From Nocardia sp. (GTDB lineage: Bacteria; Actinomycetota; Actinomycetes; Mycobacteriales; Mycobacteriaceae), in the NCBI GenBank assembly GCA_013361595.1, contig JABFXT010000849.1:1-7590 (forward strand): 7,590 bases of DNA. The letters run 5' to 3'. This document shows positions 7,080 through 7,590 of this stretch, piece by piece; position 1 is the stretch's first letter; each line of letters starts with the position of its first letter. A program made the position numbers and the translations under genes. The notes beneath the pieces are model-generated. The model was not told where the DNA came from, made no database searches, and saw nothing but the letters and a program-made list of their open reading frames with translations.

Positions 7080-7100
7080 TTCACGTTAAGTGCGTGCCAA
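7072..7100 (-). promoter_or_regulatory. Candidate leftward promoter TTGGCA-17-TATAAC
   Basis: On the minus strand TTGGCA (7100-7095) is followed after exactly 17 bp by TATAAC (7077-7072); each hexamer has five of six consensus bases. It is among the best promoter matches in the window. The transcript would start near 7065 and reach the small frame at 6950 after a leader of about 115 bases. Confidence 0.6.
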
Positions 7101-7171
7101 GGGCGGGGCCGCATTGTTGGTGTCGAGGCCGGAACGAACCGGTAACGAGGACACAGCGAAGGGAACCCGCC

Positions 7172-7426
7172 ATGATCAGCAAGCCGACCGCCGTGCCCGC
7201 GCCGCCCGGCGTCACCACTGTCGTGATGCCGGCCGGAGGTTCCGTAGCGGCCACCGAAAGCGCGCCGCACGCCACTCCGGCCGGAACCGGCGGGTTCGGC
7301 AGCGCACCGCGATCGTCCGCGCTGCGTGGAACGGCCTGCCCGGGGCAGGTGAACGAGCGACTGTCCGCGCGGATGGTACCGAATCGGTCGAGACGGCCGT
7401 CGAACTGTATGCGAGCTGTTGCCTGA
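7172..7426 (+). CDS. Hypothetical 84-aa Ala/Pro/Gly-rich protein
   Basis: The ATG at 7172 is preceded by GAAGGGA with about seven bases between, a reasonable ribosome site, and by the candidate promoter at 7051-7079. The frame is rich in Ala, Pro, Gly, Thr and Val in its first half and in Arg near the end. It has no domain, signal peptide or membrane helix that I recognise. Most codons end in G or C, but the opposite-strand frame over the same DNA shares those third positions, so codon bias does not decide which strand, if either, is coding. Confidence 0.3.
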   Translation: MISKPTAVPAPPGVTTVVMPAGGSVAATESAPHATPAGTGGFGSAPRSSALRGTACPGQVNERLSARMVPNRSRRPSNCMRAVA

Positions 7427-7486
7427 TCGGCGACGAGTCGCACCGAGCTCGGTGTGTTCGGCCGCTACCGGTGGCGGCACACCGCA

Positions 7487-7590
7487 GGGGGGTTGGGGTA
7501 CGGACCGGGCCTGGGGAGGAACCGGAAAGTGCCCGGCGGGGGATAGTGGCGGGCCCGGGGGAGGGGTTCGCCGGGAGGGCGAGAAGGTTC
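7487..7590 (+). other. G-rich tail with a G-quadruplex-forming pattern; no gene seen from 7427
   Basis: From 7427 to the window end no convincing gene is seen on either strand. The last hundred bases carry many G runs on the plus strand. At 7551-7579 runs of GGG, GGGGG, GGGG, GGG and GGG are separated by 3, 1, 6 and 1 bases, meeting the usual G-quadruplex rule. A looser cluster lies at 7487-7516 (one loop of eight bases). Confidence 0.5.

Overview
The window is high-GC DNA with strongly GC-biased third codon positions. Its gene content is typical of a mycolic-acid actinomycete: an overlapping-subunit aspartokinase of the Corynebacterium/Mycobacterium type directly followed by aspartate-semialdehyde dehydrogenase, a DUF1918 mini-protein and an LtrA-family membrane protein. 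Nocardia or a close relative (Rhodococcus, Gordonia) is the best guess; this is inferred from protein character, not from a database match.

Left part (1-1964, all on the minus strand): the 5' 359 codons of an LtrA-family membrane protein that runs off the left edge, preceded by an SRPBCC-fold protein and a DUF1918 protein. A divergent intergenic region (about 1965-2205) separates them from the plus-strand genes and holds a sharp promoter (TTGACA, 18 bp, TACATT) whose spacer carries an ACTAC/GTAGT operator-like palindrome. This promoter drives a dihydrofolate-reductase/RibD-C-like protein whose frame is cut by a TAG 14 sense codons before a second, more family-like end.

Centre (2791-5348, plus strand): a lysC leader with a 25-bp palindrome, lysC (alpha subunit 421 aa, with an internal TTG start giving a 172-aa beta subunit), a 78-bp intergenic element that carries its own 30-codon frame and an 8-bp inverted repeat, and asd. 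LysC and Asd perform the first two steps from aspartate towards lysine, diaminopimelate, methionine, threonine and isoleucine. The LysC positions whose mutation gives feedback resistance in Corynebacterium keep the sensitive residues, so ordinary lysine/threonine control is expected.

Right part (5349-7590): a secreted class-C beta-lactamase-fold serine hydrolase lies on the minus strand, tail-to-tail with asd. A 17-bp inverted repeat with one bulged base straddles the two stop codons. Upstream of the hydrolase are a strong bidirectional hairpin, a possible 19-residue membrane peptide gene on the minus strand, and a pair of oppositely directed promoters sharing one -10 core. Beyond that is a weakly supported 84-aa plus-strand frame, and a G-rich tail with a canonical G-quadruplex pattern.

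No mobile element, CRISPR array, tRNA or rRNA is visible. I see no obviously new multi-gene system. The most interesting points are the interrupted reductase, the structured intergenic sites around lysC-asd, the paired-cysteine tail of the hydrolase, and the small transcription unit at 6795-7100.
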